A DNA stretch of 64,000 bases, taken from contig NC_080045.1 of NCBI RefSeq assembly GCF_012489685.1, forward strand, positions 64,254,722-64,318,721. Direction: 5' to 3'. The position numbers and the translations under genes are program-made. This document shows, piece by piece, positions 1 to 10,938 of this stretch (within the stretch, counting starts at the first letter, position 1; each line of letters starts with the position of its first letter). Source of the stretch: Lotus japonicus. Its lineage: Eukaryota > Streptophyta > Magnoliopsida > Fabales > Fabaceae. Below the pieces are notes generated by a model, which was given only the letters and a program-made list of their open reading frames with translations, had not been told where the DNA came from and searched no databases.

Positions 1-1237
1 TTGGCACCCAGTTTTTCCGGTCTTCATACAATGATTGAAACCATATATCATCACGAAGCTCAAATCTAGTGACAATTTTCCACCATCTCATTTCAAACTG
101 TTCATCTGTCCATGACCTAAAAATGCACTTGTGAAACTTTGGCAAGAAGTTCTTATACTGTTTGATCACAAAAGACAGATTTTCAGGTATTCTTTCCAGT
201 ATGTGCCAAAGAGAATAGCAATGCCGAACATTCGGGAGCACTTCTTCAATTGCTGTCTTCAAGGATTTGTCTTGATCAGTGATTATAACTTTGGGAGCTT
301 GCCCACCCATCGCTCTAAGCCATGTCTTCAATACCCAAGAAAATGTTGGTTTAGTCTCATCTGCAACCAATGCACATCCAAGCAATATAGGTTGACAGTG
401 ATGGTTCACTCCAACAAAAGGAGCAAATGGCAACTTCTCATTGCTTTTTATGTAGCTGGTATCAAATGAAACTACATCGTTAAAGCTGAGATAATCATTG
501 ATACTTTTTGCATCAATCCAGAATATATTTCGTAAACGCTGTTCTTCATTCAAGTCTATAGAATAGAAGAAGTTGGGATTCTCTTTTTGAATGTGCTTAA
601 AATACTCAAGCATAACTTGGGCATCTCCTTCATCCATAGCCAAATACTGGCCTTTTTTAAACTGATCATTTAAATCCCCTACAAGAGACTCAATGTTTAG
701 ACAGCCACCAGATTGCCTAGACATTTCAACATACATCTTTCTGGTACGTTCGCTGACCGCGTGCAAGATGTCCATATTATTCTTTTCAGCTAATTTCACA
801 TTTCGGTGAATCCGAAAATGATATGCCAAAGCTGGTAGAAGTTCATGATTGTGTTCCTTTATAAATTCATGAATGATCCACTTTCCGTCCGGCTTTCTCT
901 TCACATGCATGCAAGCTTTGCAATCTGTCTTCTTTACACTCGATCTACGGTTGCTCCCACCGTCAGACTCAGGTGTCACTCCATATCTGGAGCAAGCAAA
1001 TTTGGCATCAATGAACTCTTTTGTTTTCTTCGAGCGCCTGCTGTTCTTAATCGAAGTGGTGAACCCCATAGATTTAGCATATTCCTGGTAAAACGAATAC
1101 GCTGCTTCATGAGATTTGAACTCAATGCCAGTATGTGGCTCAAAATCTCTGTCCCCGTCAAACAAAGAAAGGTCCGTATTAGGAGAAACAACAACAGCAT
1201 CACTCCTGTGTTGCTCTCCATTCAATGCATCCCCCAT
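1..1237 (-). CDS. FAR1-related sequence (FRS) protein, 5' part, cut by window edge
   Basis: The minus strand from the ATG at 1237 stays open to base 1 (412 codons), so this is the N-terminal part of a larger protein. A FAR1 DNA-binding domain spans about residues 38-131, with WRKY-GCM1-type zinc ligands C82, C106, H129 and H131 visible around KKTDCKACMHVKRKPDGKW. A MULE transposase domain follows from about residue 255, with FDTSY (D259) and ITDQDKSLKTAI (D321) at the positions of the first catalytic acids. Known for the family: FHY3/FAR1/FRS proteins are nuclear transcription factors domesticated from Mutator-like transposases, acting in phytochrome A signalling. The long coding exon, light-signalling-type N terminus and absence of stops argue for a working FRS gene (FRS4-like is my guess) rather than a live transposon. 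The third catalytic acid and SWIM zinc finger lie outside the window. A splice acceptor at about 1281 precedes the coding exon. Confidence 0.9.
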   Translation of the reverse strand, partial: MGDALNGEQHRSDAVVVSPNTDLSLFDGDRDFEPHTGIEFKSHEAAYSFYQEYAKSMGFTTSIKNSRRSKKTKEFIDAKFACSRYGVTPESDGGSNRRSSVKKTDCKACMHVKRKPDGKWIIHEFIKEHNHELLPALAYHFRIHRNVKLAEKNNMDILHAVSERTRKMYVEMSRQSGGCLNIESLVGDLNDQFKKGQYLAMDEGDAQVMLEYFKHIQKENPNFFYSIDLNEEQRLRNIFWIDAKSINDYLSFNDVVSFDTSYIKSNEKLPFAPFVGVNHHCQPILLGCALVADETKPTFSWVLKTWLRAMGGQAPKVIITDQDKSLKTAIEEVLPNVRHCYSLWHILERIPENLSFVIKQYKNFLPKFHKCIFRSWTDEQFEMRWWKIVTRFELRDDIWFQSLYEDRKNWVP

Positions 1238-1738
1238 ATTTTCACTCACTGCACCACCATCCCTCTGTTCTGAATATCTTCTAAAATATAAATTGTACTT
1301 GTGTTACAGCCAGTAACTGAAAATTACAACAAAACAAAATCTATTATCAGTGAACCAGCCAAATCTATCAATTCAAACATAAAAGTTGAAACAAAGTGCA
1401 CACAGCTTGCAATTCTAAAGCACTACATATAAAATCTTGGTGTATCTTGTAACAACATTCATAAAGATAGCCTTGCCCCTGATTCAAAATTCATGTAATA
1501 ATTAATGGTTCTAGATGTTTGCAAACTTGGGCAGTCCAACTAAGAAGAGTGCTAAAAAATCAGTGAACAAGTTTTTCTGGCTATAGCACACATCAATATC
1601 TCTATATATGCTTGTAACACTGAAACCTTAATTATTGTATTCCGGAACGAGTTAATAAGACGAAACTATAGTTGCTTTATAGTCGCAGACATAACTAATG
1701 GGGAAGTAACTAGTGAAGATGAGGGAGAAAGGAAGAAC

Positions 1739-2000
1739 CTTAAAAGGCGGGGTTGGAGGATCACGAGCAGCGAGTTTGAAAAGTGTGAAGGCGAGTGAGG
1801 GAAAGCGCGAGTGGGAAAGCTAGGGTTTTGGAAATTGGGGGAAATAATTTCAATTTCAATCGGAGAGGAAACTGATCAATCAACTCGCTTGACTCACTCG
1901 CTGTCTTCTGCACTTCATTCACGGCGCGTCTTGCTATTGCTTTATTTGTTTGTGTCTTCTCCACTTCCCACACACACGCGTCCTGCGTTTTCTCTCCTTG
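1739..2000 (-). other. probable 5' untranslated exon of the FRS gene
   Basis: Read on the minus strand, a donor-like AAG|GTTCTT lies near 1739 and a TTTTAG acceptor at 1281-1283, giving an intron of about 460 bp just upstream of the FRS coding exon. The sequence between is AT-rich like other introns here. The region 1750-2000 is GC-richer and pyrimidine-rich, as expected for a transcribed leader. Extent of the exon is inferred; no transcript was seen. Confidence 0.45.
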
Positions 2001-2116
2001 TTCTCCGTACCACGACGTAGCGCGTGAATAACGTTGTCTTCATATAGTGTCTTACCACCTGTTCCCCACTCTGCACCACATTGCGTTTAGTTCACTCCCT
2101 TCTCTTCAGATTGTTT

Positions 2117-2499
2117 TTTTTTTTTTAAGGAAACATGAAATTTATTAATTACCAACTGGCCTAGAAGCAGTTACATCCAAAGACACCAAACCAAAAGCAG
2201 CCGCAGGAACCTTTTCCACCCATATTGTATTAGCATAAGCGGAAGCGTTCTTAGCGAGAAAGTCTGCTACTGAATTACCATAACGTCTAACAAAAGTGAA
2301 ACTGAAAAAATCAAAAGAAGAAACATAAGAGCGGCAATCGCTTATAATAGTATCAAGGTAAGATCGTCCCACCACCTTCTTCTTCGACCAACGAAATAGC
2401 TGAAGGCAATCCATTTCGACGCAGACACGCCGGAAACCAAGCTCAAACCGCCAAGTGCATAGTCCATTTCAACCCCAAGGCCTCCGCTAATAAAGGTGA
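2117..2499 (-). mobile_element. 5'-truncated LINE (3' end with RNase H domain and poly(A) tail)
   Basis: On the minus strand the fragment encodes the end of a plant LINE RNase H-like domain, with the typical FVRRYGNSVADFLAKNA signature and a stop near 2145. Upstream codons reading ESPLLAEALGLKW are in another frame, so it is broken by at least one frameshift. A run of T at 2114-2126 is the poly(A) tail seen from the other strand. The fragment is flanked by a near-perfect 12-bp duplication: TTCAGATTGTTT at 2105-2116 and TTCAAATTGTTT at 2500-2511. This is the usual outcome of target-primed reverse transcription with early stopping. Not a functional gene. Confidence 0.8.
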
Positions 2500-2511
2500 T
2501 TCAAATTGTTT

Positions 2512-4004
2512 GTCGTGAAAAAATGTTTCTATAGTTCATAATTATATTTAATGATGAGGAGTAGTTAAAGAATTAGTAAAGCCTCTAGTAAATGGGTGTA
2601 ACATTTACCAACAATAATATTGTGATTTATCAGGTAAACTTGACCTTAATTTAAAGGGTTGTCTAATGAGATTAAATGAGATTAATTATATATATATATG
2701 GGATTTGCTAATTTACTTTCACTTTTTTTTAGAAGAAGTAAGTTAATAATTAACACATTTTCATTTGGACAACATTATCCCTTACTTTTATTCTTTAAGA
2801 AAAAGTTCATAAAAATGTGAATTTTTTTCAACTCTACTATCTTAAATAAATTGTGCTACACGAGTTTCAAAACACGAAAAGTCAAAGCAAGAAAAGTTGG
2901 ATTGGGGTTAGGTGTTGGCTAGGGTGAGTTAGAGGATGAGTCATGCACCACTAGTAATAACTATTGAAATTATTAGTTTTTTAATCAATGACCACGATGT
3001 TTTAGGTTACTTTCTAGAGGTTTTTTTTATGATCATATATTTTATGTAAATCAACCCTTAACAGTTCGACTGCTCGAGAGATCTTGCATGACCAATTGCG
3101 ACCTTAACCCTACAATCACCAACAAACTACATGGGAACCCAAGTCACAACACGCCGCCCTTCTTCACTGCCTTGAATCCTTAGTACGGAATCACCCAAGA
3201 CAAACACCAACCAATTCTTAGGAGAGAATCAACAAATGATATATGTGGTGACAGTGGTAGAGCACCTGAGAGATGAAGGGGATGGCGACCATCATTCATC
3301 TTTTTCGTGACGGTGGTGGCTGAGAGGAGGACAAAGGCGACCAGAGAAGGAGCTAGGTCTCGACGAACGAGGATGGAAAGGGTGTGGCAATTGTACATAC
3401 TAGACACACGTAAAATATTAGTGTTGACTAAACCGGTGCTAATTTAAAATGACTAATTTGACGTTGGATTCTAGGATTGGTCATCGTTTGAACATAACAT
3501 TCATTTAGTGTCATCAGCTTGGGCAGAGCTACCACCGTCATCAACTTATGAGTGCCTCGCTAACTAGTTAGCTTCTAGACTTTTAGCATCGGTCCTAACA
3601 CCAATGCAAAGTCAACGCTAAAATGGCTTATTTCTTTTAGTAAGGTTAACATTAGCTGAAGGATGGTTAAGGCTTAAGCATAGTTATAAAAATGGACTAA
3701 ACCGGCTGAGCATGGTTAAGGTTAATTAGTTGAACCGGAAACCAGTTATGTGACTGATCCATTTTACTCAATTCTGGTTGATCTTAGAACTGGTGAAAAA
3801 ACCAATCAGACCTATTTGAGAACACGATCAATCATAAAATATATACAAGATTGCTCATTCACTCATTTGAGCCTATAAGTTACAGCTCTTTATCATCCTT
3901 AATTACAGGGAAAAATTTGTAGCACCGATATATACACAAAAAGGAAGCATCTCTGAATATAGGTTAACATGAGGACATAATTGCAAACGCCTTAAGAAAG
4001 AAAA
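2512..4004. other. intergenic, no gene seen
   Basis: AT-rich sequence between the LINE fragment and the 3' end of the prolyl 4-hydroxylase gene. It contains short TA runs (2691-2700) and ACCGG-rich stretches at 3430-3800 that look like decayed repeat sequence, but I found no intact ends. The 75-codon minus-strand reading frame at 3180-3407 has no recognisable domain. Confidence 0.5.
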
Positions 4005-6418
4005 CTAGTAGAATAGCTTTCGATCATTAATCCACTTTGTTGCAACCCATTTCTCCCCTTTAATCACCGGACAACTTCCATGAAGAGAAGTCTGCAGAAA
4101 TTGACAATGTGAAAGCAATCAAAATTAACATGACTTTCTTACTAGAATGACTCTTTTGCCACAAAGTTTATGCAGATGTTTTATCTCCCTTTGGCTTAAA
4201 TGAAATTTCCCTGTCCATGCATGCTACAAAATGAAAGATTACCTTATCAATTTTCCCATTTGGAAACAATGAATAAAATAGAAGTCCATCACCTTGCCGG
4301 GGCTTCACCTTCAAACCAATGCATTCATGGTAATCATAACCTGAATCCATATTCAAACCATCCTGCAAATTGAAGTAGTGAATGAATGACTACTTACAAA
4401 TTAAGACTCATGGAGTCATGGTGTAAAGTATCACAAAGGGGACAGTGAAGCTACCTCGAAAGGGAACATTGTTTCTCCTCCGGCTTCCACATTTGACAGG
4501 TATAACAAGAAGGAAGCAACCTGCACAATTAAGCACGAGTAAGAGATCCATAAACATTTTTATTCACACATGTCTAAGCGAGATTTGTGATTAAAAAAAC
4601 ATGAAGAAATATTTGACATTAATCTGTAGTTGTACTTGTTAATATACCCTTTGGCTCTCAAGTTTGCCATATTCATCTGGGTTGAATGCATCATAATGAG
4701 AATCATATTTCTGGCCAACTTCATACCTCAATATATTGAAATCCTGCAAAATAGTCAGAAAATTCCTGCTTTATTTATACATAAACACTTACATACACCA
4801 TCATGGAAGGTTATGAAAGATAATTAAAGAAGGGACATACTTCTCCAAAGGTCTTTGGAATCATTGTAGCCTTAGCGATTTTCGTCTCAATGAGGTCTAA
4901 GATGCCAGATTTGTCTTCTGATGCACTGATGAATGCGCCTGAACTGTTGCCAGCTAACAATTAGCATTCAACTTTATATACTGCAGCAATGCAAATGTCT
5001 CTAATTCATCTGTAATGACTATCTGTTCTGTTCTAACATGTGCAACATCTCTTCTCAGTTATCTTTCAAAATCAGAACCGAAACATATGTGGTAAAACTT
5101 AAAACCCATCATTTCAACACCATGATCTAGCTTCTTCTTCTTTTTTCCTTACCATGAGAGGTCCAAAAAGTTTCAAGATAGGAGTATTATATATAACTCT
5201 AGATTCATAGCCAATATGATAGAAAAGAGGAATTGCATTAGATGGCACACTATATTACACTAGAGGCCTTGCTTATAATTGTATTAGTACCTTGTTCTAG
5301 TGTCTTTTGTGTTCTCAGCAGTTTCTCCTTTTCGCAAAGCTAACCTTGATGGTTCAAGTTTAGGCTTTGCCATTTTAATTATTTGTTCACATACTTCCGC
5401 ATTTGTGAAGTTTGGAAAGTAAACCGCCCTGGGTCTCCAACTTAAAATCTGCATAAAAGAAAGTAGGTAGGGCAGAAAGAAACTAAGAGATCGACAAACA
5501 TAAAAAGTATTAAGTTCAAACCATAAAACAAGGATTTGACTCCTCTAAAGTGATGGAACCACTCTAGAAGGTAAAGTAAGTCCTCATAACCGTTAATTGA
5601 GAAACCAACATTTGAGATTGTGATCATATAATTGCACATGTATAACATAGAGATATTCCTATTTCCTACTTGGAGTCTAGTACATTCACATTTCACAAAT
5701 CACAGGTAAGAACCTATCCCTCATAAAACTATGTAAGGTTGGTTCACAGAACCACAGGTGAGCAAAACAGGAAGACCAGCAAATAACCATCAATAACAAC
5801 TTTACAAACTAAGGATACTGATGACTAGCCATAACCATCAATCATTAAAGGAAAAAGTTAATTTATTAAAAAAACAGTGAATTATGAAATACCATCTATC
5901 AGATTAAAGTTAAACATGACTCCTTGTAGTTGTACCATATATGCCAGAGTGAAAATTCACATCAAACCAAACTAAGCATTACTCTATAAAATATCATCCA
6001 ATACCTTAATTCAAGCAATCATGATTACAACTGAGTCATCAGCTGATAAATAATATTAGACTTAGTAACTAGTAAGTACACAATCCCAAAAATAGCAAAT
6101 AGAAAAAGAGAAATCACCTGAAATGGAATTGAATCAACAAAAGGTTCCCCAGATTTACCATGCTCAAGAGGCTCATACTCTTCTTTCTTCACCGAATGAT
6201 GGAGTATCCTAGACCCTTGCCCCACCTCACCCAAATCCTGCAATCATTACTAATGAATAATGAGCTGGATCAATGAAAAGTACCAAAGGAAGCAACTTTA
6301 AATTAGAAACCTGAAAGATGATAGGAGACACAAAGAGCCCAACAAAGAAGAAGAGGGTGCAGAGACAGAAAACAGGAATACCAAACTTCAGTTTGGAGCT
6401 TTTCGCCTTGCCCTTCAT
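4005..6418 (-). CDS. prolyl 4-hydroxylase, type II membrane protein (eight exons)
   Basis: Exons on the minus strand: 6418-6311, 6237-6118, 5448-5291, 4943-4841, 4743-4648, 4520-4455, 4362-4243, 4091-4005. All borders are GT..AG and the joined frame gives 285 residues. Residues 12-34 form an uncleaved signal anchor (SKLKFGIPVFCLCTLFFFVG). The catalytic 2-oxoglutarate/Fe(II) dioxygenase domain begins near residue 85. Iron ligands H179 and D181 (SHYDAF) and H261 (SLHGSC), and 2-oxoglutarate-binding K271 (GEKW), have the family spacing. Known role: hydroxylation of proline in extensins and arabinogalactan proteins in the ER/Golgi, before O-glycosylation. The length matches plant P4Hs (about 280-300). 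It resembles the Arabidopsis P4H4/P4H9 type, but I cannot assign the paralogue. NGKIDK replaces the commoner NGTIDP before the last exon. Confidence 0.93.
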
Positions 6419-6826
6419 AGTTCCTCTGTTCGTCGCTAAAATGGGAAATTAAAAATGCAAGCTCTTTGTTGTTTTTGGTGTTTTCTCCTCCAATTATTAA
6501 AGGGTTCTGCAATGAGAGAGTGAAGATGATGAGAGATTTTGGATATTGGTTGGGGGTCTCTGTTTGTGAGGAACATGTCACCCAACGCAACAATGGCGGG
6601 AGGGAGTTTTCTTGTTCTGTTCCATTTATGAATTGAGTTGAGAGGTTTCAATCTACACGCCTCCACTTTTCTGGTTACATTTGCCATTTGGCACCAATCA
6701 TTATTTTACCACTTTTTTCTCAAGTATGTCACATAATATGATTGATTCATGATCTCATGATCCTACTCAAAAATATGTTATTCATGCATACTTTCACATC
6801 AACTTCAATCCTTTAAAATTAATTTT

Positions 6827-7224
6827 AAGGTGTTTGATGTGATACCTTAAGCCGGATTAGGGTGTGGTACCCAAAATGAGTTGGTTCAATAATAAATACT
6901 CATGTATCGATTAAAATTTTGATTTTGTTATATTATAGTAATGCAGTGTTCCATTCTTAGGGACATGAGATATACTAGTTGTGTTTTCTGAACTTTGCTC
7001 ATCCATTAACCATGATCATTTTACGCGCATCTCCAACACCATCATTCGTTTCCACCACTCATCCATTTTTCATTAAGAAATGAATTTCATGAGATAAAGT
7101 CAATTGATAAGTGAAGTAAAATCTAAAGATGTAGTATTTACCTTGAATAATATGATAATAATCTATTAAATTATTTAGTTCGGGTACCACACCCAAAAAA
7201 TCAGGGTACCACAAAATTTACCTA
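6827..7224. repeat. inverted-repeat element, probable MITE
   Basis: Left end TAAGGTGTTTGATGTGATAC and the right end read in reverse (TTAGGTAAATTTTGTGGTAC) are similar, and inside them the 13-bp word GGGTGTGGTACCC recurs exactly in opposite orientation (about 6862-6874 and 7182-7194). About 400 bp, no coding capacity. Target duplication is not clear, so the superfamily is unknown. Confidence 0.5.
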
Positions 7225-7830
7225 ATTTTTATGGTGGTTATATCTTTGTTTTCCCATCTTCATCTTCCCCTTTTCAACCACTACTCAATTGAGCCACCTC
7301 ACAATCTCCACATCCTTCCCTTACTTTCACCCACCTCACTCAAAAGTCAAACATTTCCTCCCCACCACCTCCACCCTCTCTCGTCATTTTCTCTCTTATA
7401 TGGTACCAACATTATATATAAATTTCAAAATTTAACTCCCTAGCTCGTAGTACTGTCCAAAGATTGCTGACATGTCTAAGTATCGCTAAACTATTTTAGT
7501 TTGTCATCAAACTCATTTATAATCACCAAAGCAGCGTGCTTTAATTTTTTTGATGAGGTGTTTAAGTGTGTTATGATGCATGCATTCTTTCATGTTGTTG
7601 AATTTTAAAAAGTTAAGTCCCCGCTTTCGTTTAGGCAATATATAAGTCTTCTACTTATTATTGGCATGCATGCACACTCTGACGTACTTAATATATAGTT
7701 GCAAGGTTTGGCACTTGTGTCATGCATTTTTAAGCATTTACATTTGCGCATACTAAATAATATTGGGAATATTATCCGTTTATGTTCAGTTCGATGAAAA
7801 ATAAAGGTGAATAGTTCCTCGTAAAATAGT

Positions 7831-7878
7831 AGAAATGTAATAAAGAGTCATAACTAAAAAAAGAAATGTAATAAAGAG
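7831..7878 (+). repeat. poly(A)-stub insertion with 17-bp target duplication
   Basis: AGAAATGTAATAAAGAG occurs at 7831-7847 and again at 7862-7878. The 14 bases between them are TCATAACTAAAAAA. A perfect duplication bracketing a few bases plus an A-run is what an almost completely 5'-truncated retroposon would leave. Confidence 0.7.
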
Positions 7879-8000
7879 GCTCTAGGTGAATTTTAATAGA
7901 TGTCTGCAGGCTTAAGTAATTGCTCTTTTTTTATTACTGTGATTCTGTGATTTGAGTCCATGAAATGTATCTAAGTCTAAATCTATATTTGATATTAATT

Positions 8001-8047
8001 GCACTTCTATTAAGCTTTTTTTTTTTGTGCAGCACTTCTTTTAAGCT
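8001..8047 (-). repeat. poly(A)-stub insertion with 16-bp target duplication (one mismatch)
   Basis: GCACTTCTATTAAGCT (8001-8016) and GCACTTCTTTTAAGCT (8032-8047) bracket 15 bases that read TGCAC plus ten A on the minus strand. Confidence 0.6.
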
Positions 8048-8706
8048 GTTGTACTTGTATGCATGAGCAATTTTATACTAATAAAAACATCAAATATGCA
8101 ATTAAAATTAAATCTAAATATAGACCAAATCAGCAGAAAAAATTTATGAGTAAATGGTCTATCTTTCATTTTGATATATGACATAGTACATGATTAGTTT
8201 GGCCACCACTAGAAAAGTTTGGTTATTGTTGCTGTATCATGTATGCATGAGTGTTAATCTAGTGCGCAAGAAATAAAAAGAATAAATAAGATATTCTTAC
8301 ATGTGTCTACCTGAACTTATTAATAGGAAAATGTTTGGTGTATACTGAAATCGTGTAACATTTCGAGAAAAAAAATGGCGTAGACAATAAATTAAAATCA
8401 TAGTAAGAAGAAGAGAAGGGAGATAAATGATACTATGTAATCTAACAAGAGAAAGAAGAAGAAAAAAATGAAGCATGTGAGTGTCAATGTGTCATATCGA
8501 ACCTTGTATGATTTGGGGTCTACGTAATCGGGATTGTAACTAATATTTACGTTCAACATGTTTTAAAAAGATCTCACTTTCATAATATCTTTCACGTTTA
8601 TAACACTGATACATCTTTTTAGTGCCTTGAGAATCCCTCTTAAATAATTTATTCTACATCGAATATAAATTATAAAAATCATTGTGTACCATTGCCGTAC
8701 AAGTTA

Positions 8707-9898
8707 GGCTTAATAGCACTTTTGGTCCCCCACAAATGCAAAATGTGCAAATTGGGTCCCTAAACTTTAAAAATAGCATTCGGTCTCCCCGACGTTATCT
8801 TCTGTCAACAGTTTTGGTCCCCCGTCCTTTTTCCGTTCAAAAAGTAACGGTTTCTGGGTTTTCCAGAAAAAATCAAGGAGTTCTTCATCTTTTTCAATTT
8901 TTTTTTACAGAAATTCAAAATTCTCCAAAACCAAGAAAATAATGCCCGTAAAAACAAATGAGAATCCAGAAATTAAATGCCCCAAAGGAAACCAATAAAA
9001 CCCAAATATAGAAGAAAATATAGACCCAGAAGAAGATAATGGCCCAAAAAACCTAAGAATATTTAAAAAGATAAAATCTTTTAGATACTAAACTTTTGCT
9101 TCTCGACATAAACCCAGCTAGATTATATTGCTAAGGACAAATTACAAATATATATATACCCAGAAGATAAATCCAAAAACTTTTGCTTTCTCTCTCGATT
9201 TATGTTTCTTTATTCCATCCAAATTGCAAAGATCGTGCCTGTGAGAACGACAAGAGGATATCAAACCACACTTCATCCCTTCCATTGAAAACTTAGAAAG
9301 GAGATGAAAAAGAGGAATTTGTCTGTGTCCTATGTGTCCAGATCAATGTTCGATCTGGGTTGGAGGAGGTTGAGGGAGGCGATTTCCGTTTGGGCTTTGG
9401 TTGGATGTGTGTTGGGGGAGGATGAGGGAAGAGATCTTGGTTCAGATCTGGTTGTTCAATGGCAGGACCAAAACTGGGTGCAAGGGTGAAGATGAAGGTT
9501 AGGGGTGGGTTATAGATCTGTATCCATTTTTCTTTTTGAGTGAAGATGAAGATCAAGTAGATAAAGATGTTTGTGAGATGAAAAAGAGGATAAGATGATT
9601 TTGGTTTTTAGGTTTTTAATTTTCTGGGTTTTGGGTTTAATGATTGAGAAAATAGTGAAGATGATGGAAGAAGATGGAGATGATGAATTTTCTGGTTTTT
9701 CTTTTTATTTTTCTTAATTTATTTTTTTGTTTAATTACATATTTCTCCTTAAAAACGTTAGTTTTTTGACGGAAAACTGTCTGGGGACCAAAACTGTTAA
9801 CGGAAGATAACGTCGGGGAGAAAAAATGCTATTTTTAAAGTTTAGGGACCCCATTTGCACATTTTGCATTCGTGGGGGACCAAAAGTGCTATTAAGCC
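8707..9898. mobile_element. non-autonomous Mutator-like element with ~145-bp TIRs
   Basis: The ends are long inverted repeats: 8707-8850 matches the reverse complement of 9755-9898, starting GGCTTAATAGCACTTTTGGT, with scattered mismatches. The element is bracketed by a perfect 9-bp direct repeat, TACAAGTTA, at 8698-8706 and 9899-9907. Long TIRs plus a 9-bp duplication are diagnostic of Mutator-like elements. The 0.9 kb between the TIRs has no transposase; the open frames there lie mostly within or against the TIRs. The perfect duplication suggests a fairly young insertion, while the TIR divergence suggests an older master copy. Confidence 0.88.
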
Positions 9899-10330
9899 TA
9901 CAAGTTATTATAATCAATGTTTCAAAATTCAAAGTAATTCACTCACCACTTTCAAGAAAAAAATTGAATTCACGCACCTCACTATTTCACCTAGGTGCAG
10001 GGAAGCCAATATGTGTTTAAAGTCATAAAGGTTCGTTTCATGACATTTTATTCATGTGTACTAATTTAATTTGAAATGGTTGAAGACAATGTTTAAATAT
10101 ACAAGGAGATATGATATAGTGGTTAGTTACTCCGTCCATTAATTATGAAGTTCATTAATTATGAAGTTGGGATCAATCATCACTTATGAGAATGAAATGC
10201 ATATTATGGTCAAGAGAATTGAGAGATTGAAATTGGGATGAAAAAGAAAATTGAGTGTGAATAAATCAAAACTCATTCTAATCTCCTTAACAAAAGTTGG
10301 GACATGAATTTGCTTTTGACTTTCGTGCTT

Positions 10331-10340
10331 CACACGTGCA
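10331..10340 (+). promoter_or_regulatory. ABRE-like ACGTG element upstream of LEA gene
   Basis: CACACGTGCA contains the ACGTG core bound by ABA-responsive bZIP factors. It lies about 50 bp upstream of the TATA box of a LEA_3-type gene, where ABA or drought control is expected. Function is inferred. Confidence 0.5.
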
Positions 10341-10388
10341 ACAGAACTTATTCTATGCTGGATCCTTTCCTCACTTGCAGCACTAGAC

Positions 10389-10396
10389 TATAAATA
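10389..10396 (+). promoter_or_regulatory. TATA box of the LEA_3 gene
   Basis: TATAAATA at 106 bp before the chosen ATG, giving a leader of roughly 70-80 bases. Confidence 0.65.
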
Positions 10397-10494
10397 CCCA
10401 TCATAAGGTCTTGAGGCTTAAGCAACAAAGGCAGTTAAGTTAGTTCAGTGTATTGAGATCTGAGACATTATTATACAACTGCAACTTGCAGCTC

Positions 10495-10938
10495 ATGGCT
10501 AGAGGTGGCATCACCAAATCAACCTTGCTGATTCTCCGGTAAATTGTCATGAATCAGTCTCTTAATGACAAATTCAAAGGCATTACAAAGTTCTTATCAA
10601 TTGGTTTCATAGTGCTGTTCATATTTTTTATTAACAAGTGAAGTGTGTCAATGTCATGCAGGGGAGCTAACCGAGCAGAGAATAGGGTCATGAAGTTCTC
10701 AGGGACTACTGCTAAAGCAGCTGCTGCAGAAAGCTCTGAAGAAGAAGTTCCAAAGATTAGTGGGAAGACAGAGGATTCTTCAGCAATCTGGGTTCCACAC
10801 CCACGCACAGGAATTTACTACCCAAAAGGCCATGAGTGTGTGATGGAGGATGTTCCAGAAGGTGCTGCTCGTTTTACCCACACTTATTGGTTCAGAAATG
10901 TTGATCATGGTGTGGGCTGTACCAACACCCAACCTTGA
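10495..10938 (+). CDS. LEA_3 family protein (SAG21/LEA5-like), two exons
   Basis: Exons 10495-10538 and 10662-10938 join in frame (CG|G codon) to 106 residues. The first exon encodes a basic, hydroxylated N terminus (MARGGITKSTLLIL) followed by RGANRAENR, resembling the mitochondrial targeting end of LEA_3 proteins. The conserved core is IWVPHPRTGIYYPKGHE followed by VPEGAARFTHTYWFRN, matching the family block WVPDPRTGxYxPxG...TYWxRNxD. Known family members (SAG21/AtLEA5, Di21) are small proteins induced by drought, ABA, senescence and oxidative stress, several of them mitochondrial. The short first exon with a phase-2 intron is typical. The TATA box and ACGTG element upstream fit stress regulation. 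The acidic serine/glutamate patch at about residues 35-50 is unusual. Confidence 0.87.

Larger units (their letters stand above)
7225..8697. other. intergenic, AT-rich, two poly(A)-stub insertions
   Basis: No gene seen. The stretch holds the two small retroposon-tail insertions listed separately (7831-7878 and 8001-8047). The 70-codon frame at 7231-7443 is a proline/leucine/histidine-rich chance frame. Confidence 0.5.

Noticed and set aside
1..1237. Autonomous MULE transposon
   Set aside because: The protein has the FAR1 DNA-binding domain, no stops and no TIR nearby; an FRS host gene explains it better.
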